Origin: Methylobacterium mesophilicum SR1.6/6
Lineage (GTDB): Bacteria; Pseudomonadota; Alphaproteobacteria; Rhizobiales; Beijerinckiaceae
Assembly (NCBI RefSeq): GCF_000364445.2
Contig: NZ_CP043538.1
Location: 1,743,612 to 1,807,611 of the forward strand
Direction of reading: 5' to 3'
DNA: 64,000 nucleotides
Shown: positions 8,447-16,226 of the stretch, in pieces
How positions within the stretch are numbered: position 1 is the stretch's first letter
Layout of the letters: every line of letters begins with the position of its first letter
Position numbers and translations under genes: made by a program
Notes under the pieces: generated by a model
The model's database searches: none
What the model was told of the DNA's origin: nothing
Seen by the model: only the letters and a program-made list of their open reading frames with translations

Positions 8447-9427
8447 ATGCTCAAACTGATTATGCGATCAATCTTAGCGCTCGCAGTTTGCTCGAATACA
8501 GCTATCAGCGGCCAAAACTACACAGAGAAAAAAGTTGCGATTATCACTAATTTTTCAGAGAATGACATCGCGGCCCAGAAACTAGTGAAAAATTTTACGG
8601 ATGCTTTGGAGAACGATAAGCCAAAAGACACTAGTATTAAATACAGTTATTATTGGACAGGTGGCAACATTGATGCAGCAAAAGTCCACGCGAAAAGTAT
8701 CATATCCACTGGTCCTGACGTAATTTTTGCTGCTACTACGCCGGTAGTGCGCGCTCTTCTGCAGGAGACCAATGTAATACCTATCGTATTTGCAACTGTA
8801 GCCGATCCAGTTGGAAGCGGTTTCGTAGAAAGTTTGGCATCTCCAGGAAAAAATATAAGCGGCTTTTTAAATTCAGAGGGCGCTCTCGCCGGTAAGTGGG
8901 TTCAATACTTAAAGGAATTGGTGCCAGAGATGTCTTGCATTTCAATGATGTATAATCCTGGCACGGCGCCATACTATAAGTACTACGTTTCTACTTTTGA
9001 AGAAACATCAAATTCAATGAACATCATATCTACTCTATCGCCGGTGGCTAAGGTGCAGGATATTGAAGATGTAATTCGAAATTTATCATCGAAAAAATGC
9101 GGCTTGGTGCTGATGAACGACAGTTTTAATTATGTTCACCGCCAATCAATAAGCGCAATTTCAGAGAAGTATGGCATTCCAGTGGTTGCCTATAATAAAG
9201 CTACAACATTAGATGAAGCGCTTTTGGCTTATGGTCCTGAGGAAGCAGACGCGTATAAAAAAGCTGCTGGATATGTCAGAAAGGTTATCGATGGTGCTCA
9301 GGTTGGCAGGCTTCCGGTCCAACTCAACACTCGTTTCTATTTATCCATTAATTTGCAAAAAGCCAAAAAACTAGGAATTGAAATTCCGGCCTCATTCCTC
9401 TCGCGTGTTGATGATGAGGTCGACTAG
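8447..9427 (+). CDS. ABC transporter substrate-binding protein, TrpX-like family (third, AT-rich)
   Basis: 326 aa from ATG 8447. The N-terminus (LIMRSILALAVCSNTAISG) is a signal peptide; the Cys near residue 16 does not sit in an obvious lipobox. Family motifs follow in order: KKVAIITNFSENDIAA, STGPDVIFAATTPVVRALLQ, IPIVFATVADPVGSGF, SLASPGKNISGF and a C-terminal LAYGPEEADAYKKAAGYVRK. The gene is strongly AT-rich and lysine/asparagine-rich compared with the flanking DNA. Repeat copies bracket it at 8122-8210 and 9546-9780, which fits arrival as a unit. No ABC permease or ATPase lies nearby. Confidence 0.85.
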   Translation: MLKLIMRSILALAVCSNTAISGQNYTEKKVAIITNFSENDIAAQKLVKNFTDALENDKPKDTSIKYSYYWTGGNIDAAKVHAKSIISTGPDVIFAATTPVVRALLQETNVIPIVFATVADPVGSGFVESLASPGKNISGFLNSEGALAGKWVQYLKELVPEMSCISMMYNPGTAPYYKYYVSTFEETSNSMNIISTLSPVAKVQDIEDVIRNLSSKKCGLVLMNDSFNYVHRQSISAISEKYGIPVVAYNKATTLDEALLAYGPEEADAYKKAAGYVRKVIDGAQVGRLPVQLNTRFYLSINLQKAKKLGIEIPASFLSRVDDEVD

Positions 9428-9905
9428 GGCTGCGTTGCGGTTGAATGAATGGGTCGGGCTTTGCCGCTTTTCCACCAGTGACAGGCACGTCCGCTTAAAC
9501 GCACGTGCTGCTCGGAGGCAGACCGCCCGAACCCCACCCACAGTAGCCGATCAGATTGGTCCGGTTTGGGTATGTGATTGAGAACCGGCGCCGTCAGTTC
9601 GCTATGGGTGCACCCAAAACAGACCAATCACTGCTGGCTTGAACGTCCGGTTCCGGTCAAGGCTCCGAAGGCCGCTCACCACCCCGAGCCGAAGCTCCCG
9701 GACGGCCGACCGATGACCGCTTATGGGAAGCGCCCATGACGAACTATGCGGCCGGGTTGAGTCGCATGCAGCCGCAAACACCGGTCTGATGAAGGCGCAC
9801 TCATAGCGGATCGAACGCGCCGGTCTCCATCGGCATGCTCGAAACAGACCAGCAGCTAAAACATGGGTGAATGTCGGTCGGTTCTGGCATGGGCAGGATA
9901 GGCGG
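9428..9905. repeat. Intergenic region with the longest repeat-family copy
   Basis: No gene. From 9546 to about 9780: CCGATCAGATTGGTCCGGTT, GTATGTGATTGAGAACCGG, GTTCGCTATGGGTGCACCC, then AATCACTGCTGGCTTG, GGCCGCTCACCACCCCGA and GACCGCTTATGGGAAGCGCC. The second half recurs in order at 11925-12090. A shorter end box, GGCGCACTCATAGCGGATC, lies at about 9797. Confidence 0.6.
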
Positions 9906-10085
9906 ATGGACTACAAGCACGACCTCACGCTCTCCGAACAGCGCCGGCTGCTCTCTGACCGGATGCAAGCTTTGAGAAGCTACGATCTGATTACTCGCTC
10001 GCAGTCTGTTGAGGCTCTGGCGCGATCTCGCGAGCTTCTGCGTGTTCCAGTTTACCGGCGACCAAAGCTGAGCAAGGCCGGCTAA
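9906..10085 (+). CDS. Small hypothetical protein
   Basis: 59 aa from ATG 9906, preceded by a purine-rich AGGATAGG. The sequence is polar and helical (TLSEQRRLLSDRMQALR ... SVEALARSRELLR) with no membrane segment. It is embedded between two repeat-family copies. A genuine small gene is plausible, but coding status rests only on composition and the upstream purine stretch. Confidence 0.35.
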   Translation: MDYKHDLTLSEQRRLLSDRMQALRSYDLITRSQSVEALARSRELLRVPVYRRPKLSKAG

Positions 10086-10123
10086 GGCATACCCAAACCG
10101 AACCATGCGGATCGGTTGTTAGG
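10086..10123 (-). repeat. Dispersed repeat box, inverted copy
   Basis: Read on the minus strand this gives CCGATCCGCATGGTTCGGTT followed by TGGGTATGCC, matching the boxes at 9547 and, in the same inverted orientation, at 4165-4187. Confidence 0.5.
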
Positions 10124-10296
10124 GGTCTGCAACGGGTGAGGAGCCGACCTTCGGCGAGGCGGCCGCAACGGACTGCATCACCGTCGAAGTGAGCCCTCTT
10201 CCGAACGAGCCGAGAACTTCGGATGAGACGCGCCCACCAATTGCACCGAACAGTCCCCTTTTCCCACCGGTTGGCCCTTTACGCGCTCCTGTTGCG

Positions 10297-11613
10297 ATGA
10301 GGACCATGGACCAGCCCGCACCCAAGCCGCTGACCGAGGATGAGGATCAGGCCGAGCAGCAGAAAGATGGCGGCCTTCTCCACGCCCTCGGCACAGGCGT
10401 GATCACGGGTGCGGCCGACGACGACCCCTCTGCCATCGGGACCTACGCGAGTGCCGGGGCGAAGTTTGGTCTGACGTTCCTCTGGATCGCCCCTGTCGTG
10501 CTGCCGATGATGTACGTGGTCGTGTACGTCTCGGCCAAGCTCGGGCAGGTCTACGGCAAGGGCCTGTTCGCCATCGTGCGCGACCGCTACCCGCGCTGGA
10601 TCCTCTACCCGATTGTGCTCGGGGCCTTCGTCGGCAACCTCATCGAGGCGGCCGCCAATCTCGGCGGCATCGGCGCGGCCCTCAACCTGCTGGTTCCACT
10701 GCCAATCAGTACCATCGTGGTCGGGGCTGCCGTAGCAATCCTGGCCTTCCAGATCTTCGGCTCCTACACGCTTCTGCGCAACATCTTCCGCTGGCTTGCC
10801 CTGGCCCTGTTTGCCTACGTGGCAGCCGCTATTCTCGCGAAACCAGACCCTTACGAGATCCTACGCGGCACCTTCATCCCGCACGTCCGCTTCGATGCCG
10901 ACTTCCTGTCGATGATCGTAGCCTGCATCGGCACCTCGCTCTCGGCCTACATCTACACGTGGCAGTCAAACCAGGAGGTCGAGGAGGAGATTGCGCAGGG
11001 CCGCCACACGCTGCGGCAGCGCAAGGGGGCGACCGATGCCGAGCTGCGCAAGACCCGGCGGGACGTGGTGATCGGGATGCTATTCTCGAACGTAATCTTG
11101 TACTTCATCATCCTGTCCACTGGCGCGACCCTGCACCCCGCCGGTCAGACCGAGATCGAGAGCGCGGCCCAGGCTGCCGCCGCCTTGGAACCGCTGGCGG
11201 GTGCCGGAGCCAAGTACCTGTTCGCTTTGGGCGTGGTGGGCGTCGGCTTCCTGGCGGTGCCGGTGATGACCACAGGCGCCGCCTATGACCTCGTGCAGGG
11301 GGCCGGCCGGAAAGGCAGTCTGCACGCGCGCCCGAGCGAGGCCAAGCTATTCTACGGCACCATCGCGGCGGTGACGGCGCTGGCTGTGGGGCTGAACTTC
11401 CTCGGCTTCAATCCGATGCGAGCCTTGGTGTGGTCTGGCATCGTGCAGGGCTTCTCGGTGCCGCCGCTGCTCTTCCTCATGATGCTGATGACGAACGACA
11501 AGGCGGTGATGGGGGATTGGATCAATGGCTGGCTGACGAACCTGCTGGGATGGATCACGACCCTCGTGACGTTCGCCGCCACCGTTTGCCTCATCGTGAC
11601 GTGGTTCCTGTGA
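10297..11613 (+). CDS. NRAMP-family-like divalent metal transporter with variant substrate motifs
   Basis: 438 aa from ATG 10297; ATG 10306 and GTG 10189 are alternatives, and none has a strong ribosome-binding site. Eleven or so hydrophobic segments fit the NRAMP/APC fold. The first unwound-helix motif, normally DPGN, reads DDDPSAIG at about 41-48. The sixth-helix motif, normally containing MPH, reads TSLSAYIYTWQSN near 211-223, so the metal-binding methionine is absent. A charged loop QEVEEEIAQGRHTLRQRKG follows. Loss of the methionine is known in NRAMP relatives that carry harder ions such as Mg2+ or Al3+. Substrate here is uncertain. Confidence 0.75.
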   Translation: MRTMDQPAPKPLTEDEDQAEQQKDGGLLHALGTGVITGAADDDPSAIGTYASAGAKFGLTFLWIAPVVLPMMYVVVYVSAKLGQVYGKGLFAIVRDRYPRWILYPIVLGAFVGNLIEAAANLGGIGAALNLLVPLPISTIVVGAAVAILAFQIFGSYTLLRNIFRWLALALFAYVAAAILAKPDPYEILRGTFIPHVRFDADFLSMIVACIGTSLSAYIYTWQSNQEVEEEIAQGRHTLRQRKGATDAELRKTRRDVVIGMLFSNVILYFIILSTGATLHPAGQTEIESAAQAAAALEPLAGAGAKYLFALGVVGVGFLAVPVMTTGAAYDLVQGAGRKGSLHARPSEAKLFYGTIAAVTALAVGLNFLGFNPMRALVWSGIVQGFSVPPLLFLMMLMTNDKAVMGDWINGWLTNLLGWITTLVTFAATVCLIVTWFL

Positions 11614-11681
11614 GAGCGCCTGCGTCACACCCGGGGCGCGTCGTGCATCTCCGCAGAGGCTTGGTGTGTTCCAGCCTAGTG

Positions 11682-11828
11682 ATGCCGGCCGGCTTGGTCC
11701 CGCTGATTATCATCGGAATGGGCGGGTCAGGGCCGCCCTGGGCAAAGACCATCGCTGGCCTTGTGACCTTTACAGGCGCCTTGCTCGAACTCGCTACGGT
11801 TTGGCGGTTCACGCGAAGTGCGGGGTAA
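11682..11828 (+). CDS. Possible 48-aa single-pass or two-pass membrane peptide
   Basis: From ATG 11682 the frame reads 48 residues: hydrophobic GLVPLIIIGMGG, a short loop, then a helix LVTFTGALLELATVW and a basic end. It may be a small membrane protein or the tail of a decayed one. No ribosome-binding site is evident. Confidence 0.25.
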   Translation: MPAGLVPLIIIGMGGSGPPWAKTIAGLVTFTGALLELATVWRFTRSAG

Positions 11829-11924
11829 GGAGGGCTGTAGCAAGCAGGTTCAGCACCGATCCAAACAGGGCTTGCCCTTGCGGAACGCTCCGGTTCGAAG
11901 CAGGCACAAACAGCGGTCTGCTAA

Positions 11925-12090
11925 AGGTGCACCCAAACCAGACTGACCGCTGCTGGCTTGTACGTCCGGTTTCGGCCGCAGTGCTGAAGGCTGCTCACCA
12001 CCCCGAATCGATGTTGCACCAAGCCTGGCCAATAACCGCTTTCCGGAAGCACCGATGGTTCCCTGGGCGGCTGGGTTGGGTGGATTGCAG
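11925..12090 (+). repeat. Dispersed repeat copy (second-half type)
   Basis: GGTGCACCCAAACCAGACTG, CGCTGCTGGCTTGTACGTCC, GGCTGCTCACCACCCCGA and ACCGCTTTCCGGAAGCACCG follow the order found at 9609-9740 with scattered substitutions. The two copies are clearly homologous over about 150 bp. Confidence 0.55.
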
Positions 12091-12210
12091 CTGTTCCGGT
12101 TTGGGGAGCGGGTCCGACGAAAGCAGACGCTCGGCAATTGGCGGGAAATGGCCATAAGCGGAATGGCTGCTTCGGACTTTGGGAGGTAAGTAACCGGGCC
12201 TCGACTCTGC

Positions 12211-12363
12211 GGCCTTGAGCATTCGCTTAGACGCAAACGGCGCTTCTTCGGCCGGTCGAGCTACCTTGCTTATGGCAACACCGACCTCGCCGTGGGCCCG
12301 GCGATCAAGATCACCAACATCATCGCCCCACTGCTGCTCGCCGTAGTCGTGGTTAGTGGGTGA
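12211..12363 (+). pseudogene. C-terminal fragment of a membrane protein
   Basis: The frame ending at TGA 12361-12363 reads about 50 residues containing FFGRSSYLAYGNTDLAVGP and NIIAPLLLAVVVVSG, a convincing transmembrane C-terminus. Upstream the frame lacks a start or a full-length body, so this is probably the remnant of a transporter disrupted at this junction. The family is not recognised. Confidence 0.35.
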
Positions 12364-12369
12364 TCTCGG

Positions 12370-12390
12370 GCCCAAAGTTCCGCTTTGGGC
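12370..12390. terminator. Hairpin after the membrane-protein remnant
   Basis: GCCCAAAG (12370-12377) and CTTTGGGC (12383-12390) form an 8-bp stem with a 5-nt loop, seven bases after the TGA. There is no T-run, so it is not a canonical intrinsic terminator. The loop-side sequence CAAAGTTCCGC is repeated just downstream at 12393-12403. Confidence 0.35.
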
Positions 12391-12408
12391 ACCAAAGTTC
12401 CGCATTGA

Positions 12409-12839
12409 CATAGGGTCGTCAAATCGTGGGGCCGCTTCCGGCTGGAGGTGGCCCCACGCACGTTCAGCTATCTGGACGTTGGGCAAGCGACCTGGGGGTG
12501 TGGCGAGGGCGCCGTCCGCGTGACGCGGGCGCCCGACGGCAAGGTACGGGCGGAGCGGGCGGACGGCGCTGACCAGACGGACCTCCTCGTCCGGCTCGCG
12601 CGGGACGGCTGGTGACCGGCGCGTCGTCCAGCATGTCGGCGACCATCTCCAGCGCGTCTGCGTCCAGGACGTGCCCCATGGTCTTGGTCTTGGGAACGGG
12701 ACGCCGCCAGCCCAGGACGGCGAGCACGGTCATGGCGACGCCCGGGACCACCATGATCAGCGTGCGGAAGAGCCTGGCGCCCGGATCGGGCGGCTGGCCC
12801 TCGTAGGCGGGCAGCACGACGCCGTCGAGGTACAGGCAT
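12409..12839. pseudogene. Gene debris: soluble tail (+) and membrane-protein piece (-)
   Basis: Plus strand 12409-12615 is open and ends RFRLEVAPRTFSYLDVGQ ... DLLVRLARDGW, protein-like but without a start. On the minus strand, about 12597-12839 reads DGVVLPAYEGQPPDPGARL, then a hydrophobic RTLIMVVPGVAMTVLAVLGW and an acidic tail, again without intact ends. The two overlap slightly and cannot both be whole genes. I read this as fragments at a rearrangement junction. Confidence 0.3.
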
Positions 12840-13239
12840 GGGAACGGCCGAGGCCAAGGGCCGCCGTTATCAGCGGCGTGACGGCGAGCTTCAGGCCGAC
12901 CAGGCGCCGGACCGTCCCCGGAACGCCCCTTGCCGCCACTGCCGCAGGAACAGGCCGTTCGTGACCTCGATGCCTCAGTGGAAACGCTCGGCGCGCTCCA
13001 GCTGGTCCAGGATCGCCTCCTTCCTCCTGGCTCGGGTCTGGGAACGGCCGAGGCCAAGGGCCGCCGTTATCAGCGGCGTGACGGCGAGCTTCAGGCCGAC
13101 CAGGCGCCGGACCGTCCCCGGAACGCCCCTTGCCGCCACTGCCGCAGGAACAGGCCGTTCGTGACCTCGATGCCTCAGTGGAAACGCTCGGCGCGCTCCA
13201 GCTGGTCCAGGATCGCCTCCTTCCTCCTGGCTCGGGTCT
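12840..13239. repeat. Exact 200-bp tandem duplication
   Basis: Bases 12840-13039 are repeated as 13040-13239 with no difference that I can find by eye. Each unit contains, on the minus strand, the last 65 bp of the YdeI-like gene (copy 2 is the functional one) followed by a fragment reading TVRRLVGLKLAVTPLITAAL, which looks like a membrane-transporter helix. Perfect identity implies a very recent duplication or an assembly artefact. Confidence 0.85.
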
Positions 13240-13750
13240 CCGGGCGCTTGGCGGTCTGGAGGCGATGGTAGATCGCGTACAGGTTCCTACGGTCCAGAGT
13301 GGCGAAGAACGTCTTGGCGGCGGCCCTCGTCTCCAGCGCCACCAGGAAGTCGTCCGGGAGGACCATCGCGGCGGACCCGGCATAGGCGGCCTCCCACCGG
13401 CCGTCCGCCCTGGCGGCCTCCACGTGCGCCATGCCGGCCGCCGTCATCCTCCCCTCGGTCTCAAGCCTCGACACGTGCTCCCGGTTCTTCGCCGACCAAG
13501 TCGACCCCGGCTTCCTGGGGGTGAGCCGCTGCAGGAACGAGATGTCGTCGAACGCCCGTTTCTGCCCGTCGATCCAACCGAAGCGGATCGCCTCGACGAC
13601 GCAGTCGGCCCATGTCACGGAAGGTAGCCCCGACCCGACCTTGAAGATGCGCACCCAGAGCTGGCCGGCCGACCGGTGGTGCTCCTCCAGCCAAGCGCCG
13701 AGTTCGCCGGCATCCCTGAACGACAGTATCCCGCGCCCAAATTCGTCCAC
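13175..13750 (-). CDS. YdeI/OmpD-associated family protein
   Basis: 191 aa from ATG 13750. Features typical of this family are SAGQLWVRIFKVGSG, VTWADCVVEAIRFGWIDGQ, ISFLQRLTPRKPGSTWSAKN and the C-terminal LQTAKRPETRARRKEAILDQ. The family is widespread and its biochemical role is not settled; some members are linked to stress or bacteriocin tolerance. The last 65 bp fall inside the second unit of the 200-bp duplication but the frame is intact. It precedes the LysR-linked redox cluster. Confidence 0.85.
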   Translation of the reverse strand: MDEFGRGILSFRDAGELGAWLEEHHRSAGQLWVRIFKVGSGLPSVTWADCVVEAIRFGWIDGQKRAFDDISFLQRLTPRKPGSTWSAKNREHVSRLETEGRMTAAGMAHVEAARADGRWEAAYAGSAAMVLPDDFLVALETRAAAKTFFATLDRRNLYAIYHRLQTAKRPETRARRKEAILDQLERAERFH

Positions 13751-13899
13751 GCCACCCCTCTCTCACGGCGCCGCCCGAGGTCCCGTTCAACAGTAGACCA
13801 ACGTAGTCTGATCGCCACCCGCTGCATTCGGGGTCTCTTGACCGGCGCGCTCGTCCGTCGACCTCTTCGGTCGCCCCGCCTCCCTCGGGCGGCGCGACG

Positions 13900-14535
13900 C
13901 TAGGCTGCAGGGAGGCCAAGGGCCGCCCGCACCTCCGGCCCGGACATTCCGGTGTCGTAGACCGGCGCGCCCATATCGAACTCGCGCGAGCGGTCGAGCG
14001 GACCGACGACCACCGGATCGAAGCCGGCGTCCGTCACCAGCGCGGCCGCGGTGCGCAGCGCCTCGGCGTCGTCCGACGCGAGCGGGATCCCGACGCGGGG
14101 GGCGGCCCGGTGCGCCTCGCGCTCCAGCGTGCGGTCCCAGACGGTGTTGAAGGCGCGCACGATGCGGACGCCCGAAAACCACTCGCGCAGGTAGGGACCG
14201 GTCCCTCGGCCCGACCGCGTGACCTCCTCGGCCATGGGCCCGTCACGGTTCGGATAGGGGTTCGAGGTGTCGAGGACGACCTTGCCGCCGAAGGCTCCGC
14301 TCATCGTGCGACCGTATTCCGGCAACGCGCCGAAAGGGACCGACAACAGCACGGCGTCGCCGAAGGCGATTGCCTGTTCCGGTGTGCCTGCCCTTGCGCT
14401 GCCGCCCGCCTGCTCGACGAGCCCAACCAAGTTCCGCGGATTGCGCGACGAGAACAGGACCTCGTGCCCCGCCCTGGACCAGAGCGTTCCGATCAGGCCG
14501 CCGATTCGGCCGCTGCCCACGATGCCGATCCTCAT
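13900..14535 (-). CDS. NADPH-dependent F420-reductase-like NAD(P)-binding oxidoreductase
   Basis: 211 aa. The N-terminal Rossmann motif IGIVGSGRIGGLIG is followed by a segment reading VLFSSRNP, typical of the F420-dependent NADP oxidoreductase fold. Further family features are VLLSVPFGALPEY, VVLDTSNPYPNRDG and VRAFNTVWDRTL. This fold also occurs in bacteria that do not make F420, where partners are unknown. It is the last gene of a minus-strand cluster (peroxiredoxin, GST, SDR, this gene) facing away from the LysR gene at 17009. The 102-bp gap to the SDR still allows cotranscription. Confidence 0.82.
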   Translation of the reverse strand: MRIGIVGSGRIGGLIGTLWSRAGHEVLFSSRNPRNLVGLVEQAGGSARAGTPEQAIAFGDAVLLSVPFGALPEYGRTMSGAFGGKVVLDTSNPYPNRDGPMAEEVTRSGRGTGPYLREWFSGVRIVRAFNTVWDRTLEREAHRAAPRVGIPLASDDAEALRTAAALVTDAGFDPVVVGPLDRSREFDMGAPVYDTGMSGPEVRAALGLPAA

Positions 14536-14637
14536 GGTTCGTCCTGCCTTTGGTCAGAGTGCGTTGAGATGAGGCGCACGCGTCGGCTGACGCGTCTTGC
14601 CGGCATCACGGTCCGGGGGCCCGCCGGGCGCTCGGCG

Positions 14638-15450
14638 TCAGGCCACGAAGCGCACGACGCCGCCGTCCACGCGCAGCGCGGCGCCGCTGGTCGCCGACGC
14701 CTGCTCCGAGCAGGCGTAGACGATCATGTTCGCGACCTCTTCGGCGGTGGCGAAGCGCCGGATCAGGCTCGTCGGGCGCAGTACCTTCAGGAAGCGCTGC
14801 TCGGCATCCTCCACCGTGATGCCATCCGCCTCGGCCTGCTTCGCCATGAACTCGCCGAGGATCTCGGACCGGGTCGGCCCCGGCAGCACGGCGTTCACCG
14901 TGACGCCCGTGCCCGCCACCGCCTCGGCCAGGCCGCGCGAGACGGCGAGCTGGGCGGTCTTGGTCATCCCGTAGTCGAGCATCTCCTTGGGCGTGTTGAC
15001 CCCGGACTCGCTGCTGACGAAGACGACGCGCCCCCAGCCCTTGTCGACCATGCGCGGCAGGTAGTGGCGCGACATGCGCACGCCGCTCATGACGTTGAGG
15101 TGGAACAGGCCGAGCCAGTCGGCGTCGGGGATGGCCGCGATGTCCCGGATGCCCCGGTACTCCCGGAGGTACGCCGTGCCGACGTTGTTCACGAGGATAG
15201 CGGCGTCCGGCGCCTCCGCGATGAAGGCACTGGCGCCCTCCGCGGTCGACAGGTCGGCGGCGATGCCGGAGACCGTGGCTCCCGGGACTGCCGCACGTAT
15301 CCCTCGCATCGCCTCGTCGACCCGCGCCTGGGTGCGGCCGTTGACGATGACCGAGGCACCCGCCCGGGCCAGCCCCTCCGCGGTCGCCCGGCCGATGCCG
15401 GCGGTGGAGCCGGTGACGACGGCCGTCCGGCCGCCCAGATCGATCTTCAT
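14638..15450 (-). CDS. Short-chain dehydrogenase/reductase (SDR)
   Basis: 270 aa from ATG 15450. Classical SDR signatures are in order: cofactor motif TGSTAGIG, NNVG, catalytic Ser in FVSSESG, and YGMTK with the catalytic Tyr and Lys. The basic NGRTQAR segment after the second strand favours NADP(H). The C-terminus GAALRVDGGVV is typical. Its place between a GST and a reductase gene suggests reduction of reactive carbonyls, but the substrate is not readable from sequence. Confidence 0.9.
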   Translation of the reverse strand: MKIDLGGRTAVVTGSTAGIGRATAEGLARAGASVIVNGRTQARVDEAMRGIRAAVPGATVSGIAADLSTAEGASAFIAEAPDAAILVNNVGTAYLREYRGIRDIAAIPDADWLGLFHLNVMSGVRMSRHYLPRMVDKGWGRVVFVSSESGVNTPKEMLDYGMTKTAQLAVSRGLAEAVAGTGVTVNAVLPGPTRSEILGEFMAKQAEADGITVEDAEQRFLKVLRPTSLIRRFATAEEVANMIVYACSEQASATSGAALRVDGGVVRFVA

Positions 15451-15506
15451 GGTTTCGCCTCTCTGGTTCGGCGCCGGTCGCCCCACGGGACGCCGGCGCC
15501 AGGTCG

Positions 15507-16175
15507 TCAGAGCTCGATGCCCGCCGCCGCGAGGGCGCCGTCGATGCGGTCGTCGACCTCGCGCTTCGTCGCGGCCCAGGCCGGCACCGTGGCCAGCAAC
15601 CGTTGTTGCCAGGCGACGAGGTTCGGGAACTCGTTGAGCGGGATCCTCGTCCGCTCGTTCTGCGAGAACGGGCCGGCGACGTCGAAGTCGGCCAGCGTCA
15701 GCCGGTCGCCGACGATGTGGCTGTGCTTGGCGAGATGGGCGTCCAGCACCGCGGCGGCCGCCCGGATCTTGTCGGCCGCCAGCTTGACGATGGCCCCGTC
15801 GGCGGGCTGCCCCATGAAGCGCTTGCCCAGCACCTCGTCGAAGGTGAGCGTCGCGAAGACCCGCCACTGCTCGCCCGACCAGAACATCCACTGGAGGATC
15901 TCGAACCGCTCGCGGGCCGTCCGACCCGCCAAGTCGCTTCCCGCCTTCTCGGCGAGGTAGAGGTTGATGGCCGCGGACTCGTAGAGGACGAGGTCGCCAT
16001 CCACCATCACGGGCGACAGCCCGTGCGGGTTCAGCTCCAGGAACTCGGGCGTATGGCTCTCGCCCTTGAAGAGATCGATATCCACGATCTCGATGTCGAC
16101 GCCCATCGCAGCCGCGGCTGCGGTCACGCGACGGCGGCTGCCCGAACCGGGGTCGCCGTAGATCTTGATGGCCAT
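15507..16175 (-). CDS. Glutathione S-transferase family protein
   Basis: 222 aa. The N-terminal thioredoxin-like domain starts IKIYGDPGSGSRRR, with Ser or Arg near the usual catalytic position. It carries the glutathione-binding NPHGLSPVMVDGDLVLYES segment, including the cis-Pro in SPVM and the ES pair. A helical C-terminal domain holds GDRLTLADFDVAGPF, the family's N-capping and hydrophobic-staple region. Between the peroxiredoxin (51-bp gap) and SDR (56-bp gap) genes, so probably cotranscribed. Likely conjugates or reduces electrophiles. Confidence 0.9.
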   Translation of the reverse strand: MAIKIYGDPGSGSRRRVTAAAAAMGVDIEIVDIDLFKGESHTPEFLELNPHGLSPVMVDGDLVLYESAAINLYLAEKAGSDLAGRTARERFEILQWMFWSGEQWRVFATLTFDEVLGKRFMGQPADGAIVKLAADKIRAAAAVLDAHLAKHSHIVGDRLTLADFDVAGPFSQNERTRIPLNEFPNLVAWQQRLLATVPAWAATKREVDDRIDGALAAAGIEL

Positions 16176-16226
16176 GGCAAGGCACTCCTTCTCTCGGGTG
16201 ATGGTCTCTCGGGGGGATGACGGCGG

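Noticed and set aside
12840..13239. CRISPR-like or other short-spaced repeat array
   Set aside because: There are only two 200-bp units in direct contact, with no spacers. It is a tandem duplication, not an array.
14110..15960. Long plus-strand open frame over the SDR and GST genes
   Set aside because: No recognisable domain. The minus strand encodes intact SDR and GST active sites over the same bases.
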